Shown: positions 37,912 to 47,483 of the stretch, in pieces
How positions within the stretch are numbered: position 1 is the first letter of the stretch
How the letters are laid out: each line of letters begins with the position of its first letter
NCBI GenBank assembly: GCA_002010665.1
Contig: MTON01000013.1
Coordinates: 1 to 64,000 of the forward strand
Reading direction: 5' to 3'
Source of the DNA: Candidatus Aminicenantes bacterium JdFR-78
Lineage (GTDB): Bacteria > Acidobacteriota > Aminicenantia > JdFR-78
Length of the DNA: 64,000 bases
Program-made: the position numbers and the translations under genes
The notes under the pieces: model-generated
What the model saw: the letters and a program-made list of their open reading frames with translations, nothing else
Database searches by the model: none
What the model was told of the DNA's origin: nothing

Positions 37912-39039
37912 TTAAAATCTTAAGAAAATTCCAAGAAAGAAATTATGATAGTCTAATACATTTTTTCTAATCGCTCTTTTATATAGAGCAAATCCTCCTC
38001 TAAAAGATAATTCTTTTTGTAAGTAATAATTAAAACCAAATTTTAAAACTCTTATGCTATATGTATAGTCTCTGTCAAATATATAGTCCTCATAGGAAAA
38101 CCAAGGTTGTAATTTAATTTTTGAAATATAAAATGAAATCCGTCCCAATTTGGCTGTATAGTCCAATAATAGTTTCTCAGTGAGGTCATTCCAGATTACG
38201 TAACTACTTTCTAAGTTTATTACTATTGGGCCCAATACTCTCTCTATAAATATATCAAAGGTATGATTCTCAGATGGGTTATCTACTATTTTATCTTTAT
38301 CTGTATCATAAAAATTTAAGTCTCTGTCATAGCTATATCCTAATGAAAAGGTATTTTTACCAAAATAAAATCCTCTTTGAAAATAACCAGGTTCTGCTCT
38401 ACCAAAATTTAGCTGGAGTCGCGCAACAAATCTACCTTTCTTTGAAAATGGTTCTTTTGCTGAATAGAATCCATTGAGAAAAGAAGAATAATATTTTATA
38501 TGAAAATTTTTTGTTAGCGAATATTTACCCCATATATATAGTCCTTGATCAGGATATATTGTTCCAAAAGCATAAATTGTATATAAATAGGTGACTGGTC
38601 CTATATAGGTATAATGTCCTGCTCTATGAGCAGAAATTATATTAAAATGATATGAATCATAAAGAGCAAATCGGGAAGTAGGGGCATAATCTTTTCCTAC
38701 TCTTATATGAAAAAAAGGAGAAAATCTTATGTCAAACCATGTCCGTGAAGGCCTTAAGACAAGGCTCCCTGTTCCAAATCCATAATCACCTTTAACTCTT
38801 ATCATAAAAGTAATTTTCTTATAAAGATTGCCATGAACTCCGAGAATTATGTTTCTTAAAGTAGAACCATAATTTTTAGTTTCATTATATTCATAAAAAT
38901 CTGTAAAGAAATGAATTGCTCCGTCAACTTTTAGACTCAATTTTTGTTTTGCCTGCTTTTTAGCAAATATTGGAAGTTTACACATAAGTAAAATTATTAA
39001 TGCAATAAGTAAAAATGTTTTAAATTTCATTTTTGACAC
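37912..39039 (-). CDS. Porin-like outer-membrane beta-barrel protein
   Basis: Signal peptide, alternating aromatic/polar strands, 'FDIRFSPFFHIRVGKDYAPTSRFALYDS', C-terminal 'FFLGIFLRF'. Confidence 0.72.
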   Translation of the reverse strand: MSKMKFKTFLLIALIILLMCKLPIFAKKQAKQKLSLKVDGAIHFFTDFYEYNETKNYGSTLRNIILGVHGNLYKKITFMIRVKGDYGFGTGSLVLRPSRTWFDIRFSPFFHIRVGKDYAPTSRFALYDSYHFNIISAHRAGHYTYIGPVTYLYTIYAFGTIYPDQGLYIWGKYSLTKNFHIKYYSSFLNGFYSAKEPFSKKGRFVARLQLNFGRAEPGYFQRGFYFGKNTFSLGYSYDRDLNFYDTDKDKIVDNPSENHTFDIFIERVLGPIVINLESSYVIWNDLTEKLLLDYTAKLGRISFYISKIKLQPWFSYEDYIFDRDYTYSIRVLKFGFNYYLQKELSFRGGFALYKRAIRKNVLDYHNFFLGIFLRF

Positions 39040-39109
39040 CCTCCAAATAATTCAAATCTTTTGAAAGAATGGTAGAATAAAAATGATTTGGAATTATTAA
39101 AAGATTTAA

Positions 39110-40318
39110 TTAACTAACTTTTTGTTTCTCAATATATTCAATGAAAAAGGCTAAAATTGTGAAAATCATTAATCCTAATATACCAGCAATTAAAATATTC
39201 AATTTCTTTTTTGGAGAGACAGGATTAATAGAAGAGGTTGGTTCCTTAACCAATTGAGCATAATCCATTCTTCCTTTTCTTTCATTTAATAACTCAATTT
39301 CATTTCTAATATTTTCAATCTCATTTTCTATTTTTTTAATTTCATTTTTCTCGTCATTAATTTGAGTATTTACAGTATCAATTTCTGTTTTTAATTTTTC
39401 AATTTGAGTATCTAATTGTTTTATCTCCTCTTCTTTTTCCTTAATTTCTAAATTTAAATTTTCCTGAGTTATTCTCTCATTGCTCAAACTCTCGTTTAAA
39501 ATATTATAATACCTTAAATTGTTTTGAATTTCATTTGAATAAAGCAACATTGCTATTGCATCGTCACTTTTTCCTTCCCTTAATGCTTTTCTTTGTTCTT
39601 CTTCTATTTTACTAATTCTATCTTTCACCTCTTTCATCGCTTCTATAATATCCTTTTCTTTATCCTTTGAAATTTTAAGTTTATTTTTTAAAGCAATAAT
39701 TTCTTGTCGTATTCTCTCTTTTTCGATTTCTTTTGATTGGATGTCTAATTTTTTTGATTTTATCTGATTTTGAAGAATTTTTATTTCATTTAGTCTATCT
39801 TCAATAGTTATTCTCTTATATTTTATTAAATTTTCTTTAGTCTTAATTTTACTTTCTATTCCTTTCATTTCGATATCAATTTTTTTATCTAAATCTCTTT
39901 TTAAATGTTTAAAAAGGGAATATAAAATTGACTTTGCCTTTTCAATATCACTTTCTACTATTGAAACTCGAATGAGTTTTGTATCTCTTAGATTTTCTGC
40001 CTTTAATTTAGGAAATTCTCTAATACTAAGGTTCAATTCAGCTGCAATAAGATTATTGTAAGTTTTTTCATTGATTTGACCTGCTATTTGTTTTGGGTCT
40101 ATAACTACGACTTCTTCAAATCCTCCCTGTGCTGTTTGAATTAACATTTTGCTTGGTAAAATTATTGTATCAATTTCCCATTTTTTAGGAAGAAGAAAAC
40201 TAATTATTCCTGCTATAATCACACAAATCAAGGTTGGAATTATTATAAGCCATTTTCTTTTCCAAATAACTTTTAAATAATCCATTAATTCTATTTCTTC
40301 ATTCGTAATTTCATTCAT
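39110..40318 (-). CDS. Wzz/chain-length-determinant family protein with long coiled coil
   Basis: 'DYLKVIWKRKWLIIIPTLICVIIAGIISFLLPKKWE' N-term TM, coiled-coil centre, 'PTSSINPVSPKKKLNILIAGILGLMIFTILAFFIEY' Pro-rich C-term TM. Confidence 0.92.
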   Translation of the reverse strand: MNEITNEEIELMDYLKVIWKRKWLIIIPTLICVIIAGIISFLLPKKWEIDTIILPSKMLIQTAQGGFEEVVVIDPKQIAGQINEKTYNNLIAAELNLSIREFPKLKAENLRDTKLIRVSIVESDIEKAKSILYSLFKHLKRDLDKKIDIEMKGIESKIKTKENLIKYKRITIEDRLNEIKILQNQIKSKKLDIQSKEIEKERIRQEIIALKNKLKISKDKEKDIIEAMKEVKDRISKIEEEQRKALREGKSDDAIAMLLYSNEIQNNLRYYNILNESLSNERITQENLNLEIKEKEEEIKQLDTQIEKLKTEIDTVNTQINDEKNEIKKIENEIENIRNEIELLNERKGRMDYAQLVKEPTSSINPVSPKKKLNILIAGILGLMIFTILAFFIEYIEKQKVS

Positions 40319-40376
40319 AACACACTCCTTAAGGATGTTATATACTACATATTTACTTTAAATTGCAACCAATATT

Positions 40377-40856
40377 TTACCTCTCATAAAAAACACATGT
40401 CAATTTATAGGATTTATAATTATTAATAGGAACTCTTCCTACTTTAAGCCAATTGCCTTCTGGAAGAAAAGTAGCTTTGGCAAAAGGTTCTGATTCCTCA
40501 AGAGTTTTTCCCATTTCATCCTTATAAAAAAAGTGTATAGTAAAGCTATGATAAGTATTTGGTTTTTTGGCAATTATGTCATCTATTATTTCTTTAGCTA
40601 ATTCTCTTACTTGTTGTTGAGTAGCTCTATTTTCCAAACAAATCCAGTAGAACTTATGTATGGGTATATATCCGATTGTTTCAGTTTTTAAAATTTCAAA
40701 TTTAATACCGGTCAAATCAGTAATTCTTTTGACATTAATTTCAGGTTCAATTGGCTGAGAGGAGGTTAACAAAGTTGTTTGTTTAGAACTTTCTTTTTTA
40801 CAGAATAGATAAAAGCTTAGTAATATTATAGTGCAAAAAATCAAAATTTTTTTCAT
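40377..40856 (-). CDS. Putative lipoprotein of unknown function
   Basis: Signal-like 'MKKILIFCTIILLSFYLFCKKESSKQ' with lipobox-like Cys. Confidence 0.6.
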   Translation of the reverse strand: MKKILIFCTIILLSFYLFCKKESSKQTTLLTSSQPIEPEINVKRITDLTGIKFEILKTETIGYIPIHKFYWICLENRATQQQVRELAKEIIDDIIAKKPNTYHSFTIHFFYKDEMGKTLEESEPFAKATFLPEGNWLKVGRVPINNYKSYKLTCVFYER

Positions 40857-40913
40857 TTTTATCCCCCCTTTAAATTTGCGATCAGGTTTTTTTCCCCTTT
40901 GCCATATAAAATG

Positions 40914-41066
40914 TAGGCTACCGCCCTTTAATGTTTTTTCAAATTTTCCATTTTTTAATATAGTATTAATCTGCTTTTACTTTCTTGTATTAGATTAAAT
41001 TTTCCACACCTTTACCGATTTTCATTTAGAATTTCTTAATATCAAACTTTTTTTATTTTGTAAAGA
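40914..41066. repeat. ~150-bp diverged intergenic repeat, copy 2
   Basis: Begins taggctaccgcccttta, ends taatatcaaactttttttattttgtaaag. Confidence 0.75.
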
Positions 41067-41209
41067 GTTTTTTGTGTTTAAATAAAAAAGTGTGGATATA
41101 GTTCTGATTGGGTTGATTAAGAATATGATGAAATTGTGTTAATGGGAGGAGAACTTTCAAAATTTTTTTACTCGACCATTGGTAAATATTATTATATTCT
41201 GAGCTTTAA

Positions 41210-42022
41210 TTAATCCTTTCTTTCAACAGGTAAAATCAGACAGGTTGGGCCACCCCTTCCCTTTACAAATTCTGATAAGTTTAAGGCATGAACTTTATAA
41301 TTTCTTTTATCAAGTTCCTCAATTGCTTTTTTATTTGAAAATTCAACTATTACTTCTTGATTTCCAAGGCAGATGACATTCGAAGTTATTGGACTCTCGC
41401 ATTCTATTTCTATAACATTAAAGCCTTTAAAGAAGTCTTCTTGAAATACATTTTTACAACAAATAACATTTTCTGGCCCAATCACGCTCATTGCACCACC
41501 AATATGTAAATATTTATTAGGAAGATGTGCAATACGAATTTCGTAATTCATTGATTTTAAAATTTTTGAAATTTGTTTTATACCTTCAGAATTTGTTCTT
41601 AAAGAATGACCTAAAAATGCAACCTTTCCAGCAAGTATAATATCTCCTCCCTCAGCAGTTCCTGGATTTTCCACACTTCCAACCATTGGTTCACCAAGTG
41701 AGTCAAGAATTTTTGCCATCCAATTTTCCTCACCCCTTCTTGTTTCAAGCCCCATTCGCAATTTGATATAGCCGTGAGGCGTGCAAACAGCAGTGTCTCG
41801 GGTAAAAACAGAATTAGGATGATTTTCAAGTTCTGGAACATCAATTACTATACTTCCAGAATTTCTGAGTATTCTCTTCAATTCATTATGCTGATTTTTC
41901 GCTCTCTCTTTATCTGCTAATTCACTGATATTATGAGCCTTTAAATTTTTGGCTTTAAAATATTCTTTCTCAGGAGTGCAAACTATTACCTTTCTTAATC
42001 TTTCGCCTTCGTTTCTAAGCAT
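41210..42022 (-). CDS. Dimethylarginine dimethylaminohydrolase/arginine deiminase-like amidinotransferase-fold protein
   Basis: 'SVFTRDTAVCTPHGYIKLRMGLETRRGE', 'TAEGGDIILAGKVAFLG', 'RTNSEGIKQ', 'HIGGAMSVIG', 'GRGGPTCLILPVERKD'. Confidence 0.85.
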   Translation of the reverse strand: MLRNEGERLRKVIVCTPEKEYFKAKNLKAHNISELADKERAKNQHNELKRILRNSGSIVIDVPELENHPNSVFTRDTAVCTPHGYIKLRMGLETRRGEENWMAKILDSLGEPMVGSVENPGTAEGGDIILAGKVAFLGHSLRTNSEGIKQISKILKSMNYEIRIAHLPNKYLHIGGAMSVIGPENVICCKNVFQEDFFKGFNVIEIECESPITSNVICLGNQEVIVEFSNKKAIEELDKRNYKVHALNLSEFVKGRGGPTCLILPVERKD

Positions 42023-42038
42023 AAAATTTTAAAAATTA

Positions 42039-42770
42039 TTATTTTCTTTCCATCGGATTAAATTGAACTTCTTTATATCCAACTGGAAGTTCATAAATTC
42101 CTTTTGGAGGAGATTTCTCAGTTATTTCTGTAACTTCCTCAGTTGATTTTATATTACTTCCCATTATACTGATTGTTGATGCTCGATAAATGGGAAGTCC
42201 TTTTATTTTTTTAAACTCATCTACAATATTTTTGAACATTGGATTTAAGCCCATTATACTTTCACTAAATTTCTCATACGCCTCATAATTAATTTTAACA
42301 TCCTTTGTAGTCCAGATTTCCATATTTGTATTCATCATTCCACCTTGTAAATTTACAATGTATTTACGACAATTCCATTTTCCTATTTTACGTGTCTCTC
42401 CTGTATCAGTTACTGTTGCACTCATTTTCATCATCTGCATCATCTGTTGAGCTTGTGGAGGTAGTATTTTGCTAAAATCAATTGGTAAGTCAACCACAGA
42501 GTATGTTTTCTTTTCATGATTAAGAATGTAAAGCTTATTGATGTCCAGTCTCACTATATAAGACTTTTTATTCCCCTCATCATTTCTAAATTTATCCTTG
42601 CTTAACCATTGTGTAATGACCAGGTCCTCCGCAGGATGAGTTTTTCCCATAACAGTGTAAGAATCTGTATGTCTTTTACTCTGAATAAAAATATCTGCGT
42701 AAGCAAAGGAGAGGAAAATAGAGAATCCAAATATTCCCAGAAGTGTAAAATAGATTAATCTTCTTTTCAT
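42039..42770 (-). CDS. DUF4412-like secreted protein
   Basis: Signal peptide; 'DIFIQSKRHTDSYTVMGKTHPAEDLVITQWLSKDKFRNDEGNKKSYIVRLD'. Confidence 0.55.
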   Translation of the reverse strand: MKRRLIYFTLLGIFGFSIFLSFAYADIFIQSKRHTDSYTVMGKTHPAEDLVITQWLSKDKFRNDEGNKKSYIVRLDINKLYILNHEKKTYSVVDLPIDFSKILPPQAQQMMQMMKMSATVTDTGETRKIGKWNCRKYIVNLQGGMMNTNMEIWTTKDVKINYEAYEKFSESIMGLNPMFKNIVDEFKKIKGLPIYRASTISIMGSNIKSTEEVTEITEKSPPKGIYELPVGYKEVQFNPMERK

Positions 42771-42868
42771 TCTGACCTCCTGTCACTTTACTATATGCAT
42801 TTTTTAATACAAAGTCAAATTTTAATATTTATTGAATTTTAAAAAATTCTAAATTAAAATAGTTGTAA

Positions 42869-44131
42869 ATGGATAAAATTTGGATTAAAGGCGGACAAAT
42901 CTTAAGGGGGAAAGTGAAAATAAGTGGAGCAAAAAATGCAGTGCTCCCTGCTATTGCTGCTTCTTTACTTACCCATGAAGAAATTATTCTTAAGAATGTT
43001 CCACTCGTTCAAGATGTTTTCACAATGTTGACCCTTATCAAGGAATTGGGAGGGAGATATAAATTAAATGATCACGAAATTTCAATTAAAGTTGAAAATA
43101 TCCAATCATTTGAAGCTCCATATGAGTTAGTAAAAACAATGAGAGCATCAATTCTTGTGCTGGGTCCTCTCCTTGCTCGCTATGGAGAAGCAGTTGTGGC
43201 TTTACCAGGGGGATGTGCGATAGGTTCAAGACCAATTGACCTTCATATGCAAGGGCTTGAAAAGCTTGGTGCAAAATTGAAGCTCGAGCATGGATATATA
43301 AAAGCAAAGGCAAAGAAATTAAAAGGAACTGAGATAGAATTTTCAAAGGTTACAGTTACAGGAACAGAAAACCTAATAATGGCAGCATGTTTAGCTAAAG
43401 GCGAAACAGTTCTTAAAAATTGTGCTAAGGAACCCGAAGTTGTTGATTTGTGCAATTTATTAATAAGTATGGGTGCAAAAATCGAAGGAGTAGGGACAGA
43501 TACTGTCAGGATTCGAGGTGTTGAAGAATTAAAAGGAACCACACATTATGTAATCCCTGATAGAATTGAGGCTGGAACATTCTTAGTTGCTGGAGGCTTA
43601 ATAGGAGATGAAATAATTATTGAAAATGTATATCCCCATCATCTTGATGCAGTGATTGAAAAAATTAGATTCGCGGGGATTAATATTGAAAAAATTGATT
43701 CCAAAACTTTAAAAGTTAATGGAAATTCAAATATTAGATCCCAGGATGTAACAACTTCACCCTATCCTGGTTTTCCCACTGATATGCAAGCTCAATTTAT
43801 GGTTTTAATGACTCAGGCGAATGGAATATCAATAATTACTGAAACAATATTTGATCGCCGTTTTCTTCATGTAAATGAACTTCTCAGACTTGGAGCAGAT
43901 ATTAGAGTGATAGGGGATAAGGCAATTGTGAAAGGGGGAACTCCGCTCTCAGGTGCTGAGGTTGTGGCAACTGATTTGAGAGCTTCTGCTTCGCTTGTTT
44001 TAGCAGGATTGATTGCAGATGGCGAAACAGTAGTGAGTCAGATTCATCATTTAGATAGAGGCTATGAAAGAATAGAGGAAAAATTAGCCCAATTAGGTGC
44101 AAAAATAAAAAGAATTAAGGGGGAGGAATAA
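42869..44131 (+). CDS. murA: UDP-N-acetylglucosamine 1-carboxyvinyltransferase
   Basis: '[31 protein letters not shown]', '[16 protein letters not shown]', '[38 protein letters not shown]'. Confidence 0.98.
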   Translation: MDKIWIKGGQILRGKVKISGAKNAVLPAIAASLLTHEEIILKNVPLVQDVFTMLTLIKELGGRYKLNDHEISIKVENIQSFEAPYELVKTMRASILVLGPLLARYGEAVVALPGGCAIGSRPIDLHMQGLEKLGAKLKLEHGYIKAKAKKLKGTEIEFSKVTVTGTENLIMAACLAKGETVLKNCAKEPEVVDLCNLLISMGAKIEGVGTDTVRIRGVEELKGTTHYVIPDRIEAGTFLVAGGLIGDEIIIENVYPHHLDAVIEKIRFAGINIEKIDSKTLKVNGNSNIRSQDVTTSPYPGFPTDMQAQFMVLMTQANGISIITETIFDRRFLHVNELLRLGADIRVIGDKAIVKGGTPLSGAEVVATDLRASASLVLAGLIADGETVVSQIHHLDRGYERIEEKLAQLGAKIKRIKGEE

Positions 44132-44475
44132 TGGAATTATGCATTTTTTGTAAAATTCTAAAGAAAGAGATACCTGCAAAAATTATTTCAGAGGATGAAC
44201 TTTCCCTTTCCTTTGAGGATATAAATCCTCAGGCTCCTGTGCATATTTTAATTATTCCCAAAAAACATTACTCTTCTCTTATTGATATTCCCGAAGAAGA
44301 GAAGTCTTTACTTGGACATCTGATGATAAAAGCAAGAGAAATTGCAAAAGAAAAGGGCTTAGAGAAAACAGGATATAGATTGGTTCTAAATACAGGTAAA
44401 GATGCTGGACAAGCTGTATTTCATATACATCTTCATCTCCTTGGTGGCAGGGAAATGAGCTGGCCTCCTGGATAG
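44131..44475 (+). CDS. HIT family protein (HINT-like)
   Basis: '[20 protein letters not shown]', '[22 protein letters not shown]'. Confidence 0.97.
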   Translation: MELCIFCKILKKEIPAKIISEDELSLSFEDINPQAPVHILIIPKKHYSSLIDIPEEEKSLLGHLMIKAREIAKEKGLEKTGYRLVLNTGKDAGQAVFHIHLHLLGGREMSWPPG

Positions 44476-44566
44476 TTATTAGTTCATAGTTATTGGTTAA
44501 TGGGTGAAAAAAATTTTAATTTTAAATTGTATTTTTTAGTTTTTAGCTTTTAATTTTTAGTTTAAA
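44475..44566. repeat. Two heptamer word arrays between HIT and hydrolase genes
   Basis: 44475-44502 GTTATTA GTTCATA GTTATTG GTTAATG; 44533-44560 TTTTTAG TTTTTAG CTTTTAA TTTTTAG. Confidence 0.9.
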
Positions 44567-44581
44567 TGAGGGAGGTTAAAA

Positions 44582-45235
44582 ATGAAAATTACATGGTTGG
44601 GTCACTCCGCAATTAAAATTGAAGGCTCAAAAATAGTATTCATTGATCCGTTTTTAAGTGGGAATCCTGTTGCTTCTGTGAAACCCGAGGAGATTGACAA
44701 AGCAGATATAGTAGTAGTTACTCATTATCACGGTGACCATTTAGGAGATGCTTTCTCAATCTGCAAAAAAACAGGAGCCACTTTAGTTAGTATTCATGAA
44801 GTAGCTGTTGAGGCTGAGAAGGAGGGGATAAAAGCTGAAGGCATGAATATTGGAGGCACTGTGGAGGTGGATGGCGTAAAAATTCATATGGTAATTGCAT
44901 GGCACTCAGCAGAAAAGGGAAATGCTACAGGAGTTGTTGTGGAAATGGATGGCAAGAAGATTTATCATGCAGGAGATACTGGTCTCACTTATGACATGAA
45001 ACTTATTGGTGAGTTTTTTGAACCGGATTTAAGCTTGTTACCCATTGGAGATCGTTATACAATGGGAATTCCTTCAGCTGTTAAGGCAGTTGAGTTGATT
45101 AAATCAAAAGTAGTAATACCTATCCATTACAATACATTCCCAATAATTCAAACAAACCCTGAGGAATTTAAAACAAGAGTAGGAGATATGGCTAATGTTG
45201 TGATTCTTAAACCAGGTGAGTCGTATACAATTTAA
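44582..45235 (+). CDS. UPF0173-family metal-dependent hydrolase
   Basis: 'MKITWLGHSAIKIEGSKIVFIDPFLSGNP', 'VVTHYHGDHLGDA', 'IYHAGDTGLTYDM', 'VIPIHYNTFP'. Confidence 0.93.
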   Translation: MKITWLGHSAIKIEGSKIVFIDPFLSGNPVASVKPEEIDKADIVVVTHYHGDHLGDAFSICKKTGATLVSIHEVAVEAEKEGIKAEGMNIGGTVEVDGVKIHMVIAWHSAEKGNATGVVVEMDGKKIYHAGDTGLTYDMKLIGEFFEPDLSLLPIGDRYTMGIPSAVKAVELIKSKVVIPIHYNTFPIIQTNPEEFKTRVGDMANVVILKPGESYTI

Positions 45236-45238
45236 TTA

Positions 45239-45709
45239 ATGGCATATTTAATTGATGGAAACAATCTAATAGGACATACTTCGAGTTATAGGTTAAATGA
45301 TACAAGAAGCAAATATAGACTTATCCTAAAATTAATTAAATTTCAAAATTTAAAAAGGTCAAAGATTACAATTGTTTTTGATGGTTCTCCTGATATATCA
45401 GTAGACAAATTGAATTACAATCAACAAAAATTTTCTATAATTTTCTCAGAGACTGTATCTGCTGATACAAAAATTAAGGAAATTATCTCTACAAAAAAGT
45501 ATGTAAAGGATATTTATGTTGTAAGTTCAGACCGAGAACTTATTAATTTCGTAAAAAATAAAGGTGCAAAAGTTATTAAATGTTCTGATTTTAACAAATT
45601 AGTTCGAAAAACATTTAAAGAGAATAGAAAGGAAAGCAGAAAAAAGGAGATAAAGCTTACTCCTCTCGAAATAAAACACTGGTTAGAGGTATTTAAGAAG
45701 AAGAAATGA
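45239..45709 (+). CDS. NYN-domain (YacP-like) putative RNA-processing nuclease
   Basis: 'YLIDGNNLIGH', 'ITIVFDGSPD', 'YVVSSDRELINFVKNKGAKVI'. Confidence 0.8.
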   Translation: MAYLIDGNNLIGHTSSYRLNDTRSKYRLILKLIKFQNLKRSKITIVFDGSPDISVDKLNYNQQKFSIIFSETVSADTKIKEIISTKKYVKDIYVVSSDRELINFVKNKGAKVIKCSDFNKLVRKTFKENRKESRKKEIKLTPLEIKHWLEVFKKKK

Positions 45710-46575
45710 TTGATATTTCAATAATTGGAGGTGGAAGACTCGGGACAAATTTGGGATTTGCTCTGGCAAAAAAGGAATTTTTAATAAAGGCAATTTCATG
45801 TAAAAGCCTTTCTTCAGCAGAGGAAAGCGTCAATTTTGTAGGTCAGGGAACACCTCTTGCTAATAATGTAGAATGTGCTTCTTTCGGAAAACTTGTTCTT
45901 ATATGTGTACCTGATGGAGAAATAGAAAAAGTAAGCAGGGAATTAAGTTCATGCGAATTAAATTGGGAGGGAAAATTTGTTTTTCATTGTAGTGGTTTGT
46001 TAACATCTGATGCACTTTCTTCTCTAAAAGAAAAAAAAGCCTTTGTTGCTTCCTTTCATCCAATTCAGTCTTTTTCACAAAAGAGACCAATTGAGGATAA
46101 ATTTAAGGGAATTTATTTTGGCTTAGAAGGGGACAAAGAAGCACTGAATCTTGCAAAGAGAATAGTTGAAAAATTAGAAGCTAAATATTTAATAATTTCG
46201 AAAGAAAATAAAGCCCTCTATCATACTGCATGTGTTATAACATCAAATTTCCTCGTGGTTTTGTTAGACATAGCGACTGGTCTATTAGAAGAAGCTGGTG
46301 TTCCAAAAGATTTAACATTTAATTCTCTTCTCCCATTAGTTAAGGGAACTCTTGAAAATACCGAAAAATATGGTATTAAAAAATCCCTAACTGGACCTCT
46401 TGTACGAGGAGACTCTGAAACAATTCATGCCCATATTGAAGCTCTTAAGGATAAAAATAAAACAGAGTTACTGGAAATATATAAACACCTCTCACTGTTT
46501 GCTTTAAATTCTTTTGTTTCCAAAACAAAACCCGAAATTCTTACTCGTTTAAGGGATTTGCTTTTACATAAATAA
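45706..46575 (+). CDS. Rossmann-like and DUF2520-containing protein
   Basis: 'ISIIGGGRLGTNLGFALAKKEF', 'FHCSGLLTSDALSSLKEKKAFVASFHPIQSF', 'YHTACVITSNFLVVLLDIA'. Confidence 0.9.
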   Translation: MIDISIIGGGRLGTNLGFALAKKEFLIKAISCKSLSSAEESVNFVGQGTPLANNVECASFGKLVLICVPDGEIEKVSRELSSCELNWEGKFVFHCSGLLTSDALSSLKEKKAFVASFHPIQSFSQKRPIEDKFKGIYFGLEGDKEALNLAKRIVEKLEAKYLIISKENKALYHTACVITSNFLVVLLDIATGLLEEAGVPKDLTFNSLLPLVKGTLENTEKYGIKKSLTGPLVRGDSETIHAHIEALKDKNKTELLEIYKHLSLFALNSFVSKTKPEILTRLRDLLLHK

Positions 46576-47482
46576 CTTCCTCTGTCAGGTCAATTCCAAA
46601 TACATCTTTAACTTTTTGCTTTAGAATTGAGGCGAGAGTAAGAATGTCTTTGGAGGATGCATTGCCTTTATTTATAAGTATATTCGCATGTTTTTCATAT
46701 ACTCTTGCATCTCCAACTTTTATGCTTTTTGCATTTACTTTATCAAGTAAATAACCTACAGGAATAAAATTTCCATCAGGTAATTTGATATTTTTAAAAT
46801 AACTTCCTGCACAGGCTATTTCAGGTGGAGGATGCTTTTTCTGCCTATCTATATAAATCTCTTCCATTCTTTCTAAAATTTGGGGTTGTGACATTTTTTC
46901 AAGTTTTAAGGTTCCTGAGAGAATCACCTCTTTTGTTTTTTTTATCCTACTCCATCTATAATCAAATTGAAAATATTCTTTATCAACTTCTCTTTCATTT
47001 CCTTTTTCGTCAATGATTATTCCCTTTTCAAAAAAATCGCTGATACTTCTTCCATAAGCACCTGCATTTCCTGAAATAGCTCCTCCAAAAGTTCCTGGAA
47101 TTCCTGTGAGAGCTTCTAATCCACCGAGAGAATTTTCCAATGCTTCTTTAATGATTTCTTTTAATGGAGTTCCACTGTATGCCTCGATTAATCCTTTCTT
47201 TGGATTTACTTTTATTCCTTTAATTTCATTTTTAATAATGAGTCCTCTGAATCCCTCATCATCAAATAAAAGATTTGTGCCCTCTCCTATTACTAAAAAA
47301 GGAATTTTATACTTGTTAACAAGTGCAATAACTTTTTTTAATTTATCTGGATTTTTTACTTTAAAGAAAAAATCAGCAGGACCACCTATTCTAAACCGAC
47401 AGTGCTGTTTTAAAGAAACCTTTAATTTTGGAATCTCTTGCAGTTCTTTTTCAAATTCTATTAAGAAATTTTCAGTAGTCAT
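46541..47482 (-). CDS. murB: UDP-N-acetylmuramate dehydrogenase
   Basis: 'HCRFRIGGPADFFFKVKNPDKL', 'IPFLVIGEGTNLLFDDEGFRG', 'IPGTFGGAISGNAGAYG'. Confidence 0.97.
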   Translation of the reverse strand: MTTENFLIEFEKELQEIPKLKVSLKQHCRFRIGGPADFFFKVKNPDKLKKVIALVNKYKIPFLVIGEGTNLLFDDEGFRGLIIKNEIKGIKVNPKKGLIEAYSGTPLKEIIKEALENSLGGLEALTGIPGTFGGAISGNAGAYGRSISDFFEKGIIIDEKGNEREVDKEYFQFDYRWSRIKKTKEVILSGTLKLEKMSQPQILERMEEIYIDRQKKHPPPEIACAGSYFKNIKLPDGNFIPVGYLLDKVNAKSIKVGDARVYEKHANILINKGNASSKDILTLASILKQKVKDVFGIDLTEEVIYVKANPLNE

Positions 47483-47483
47483 T

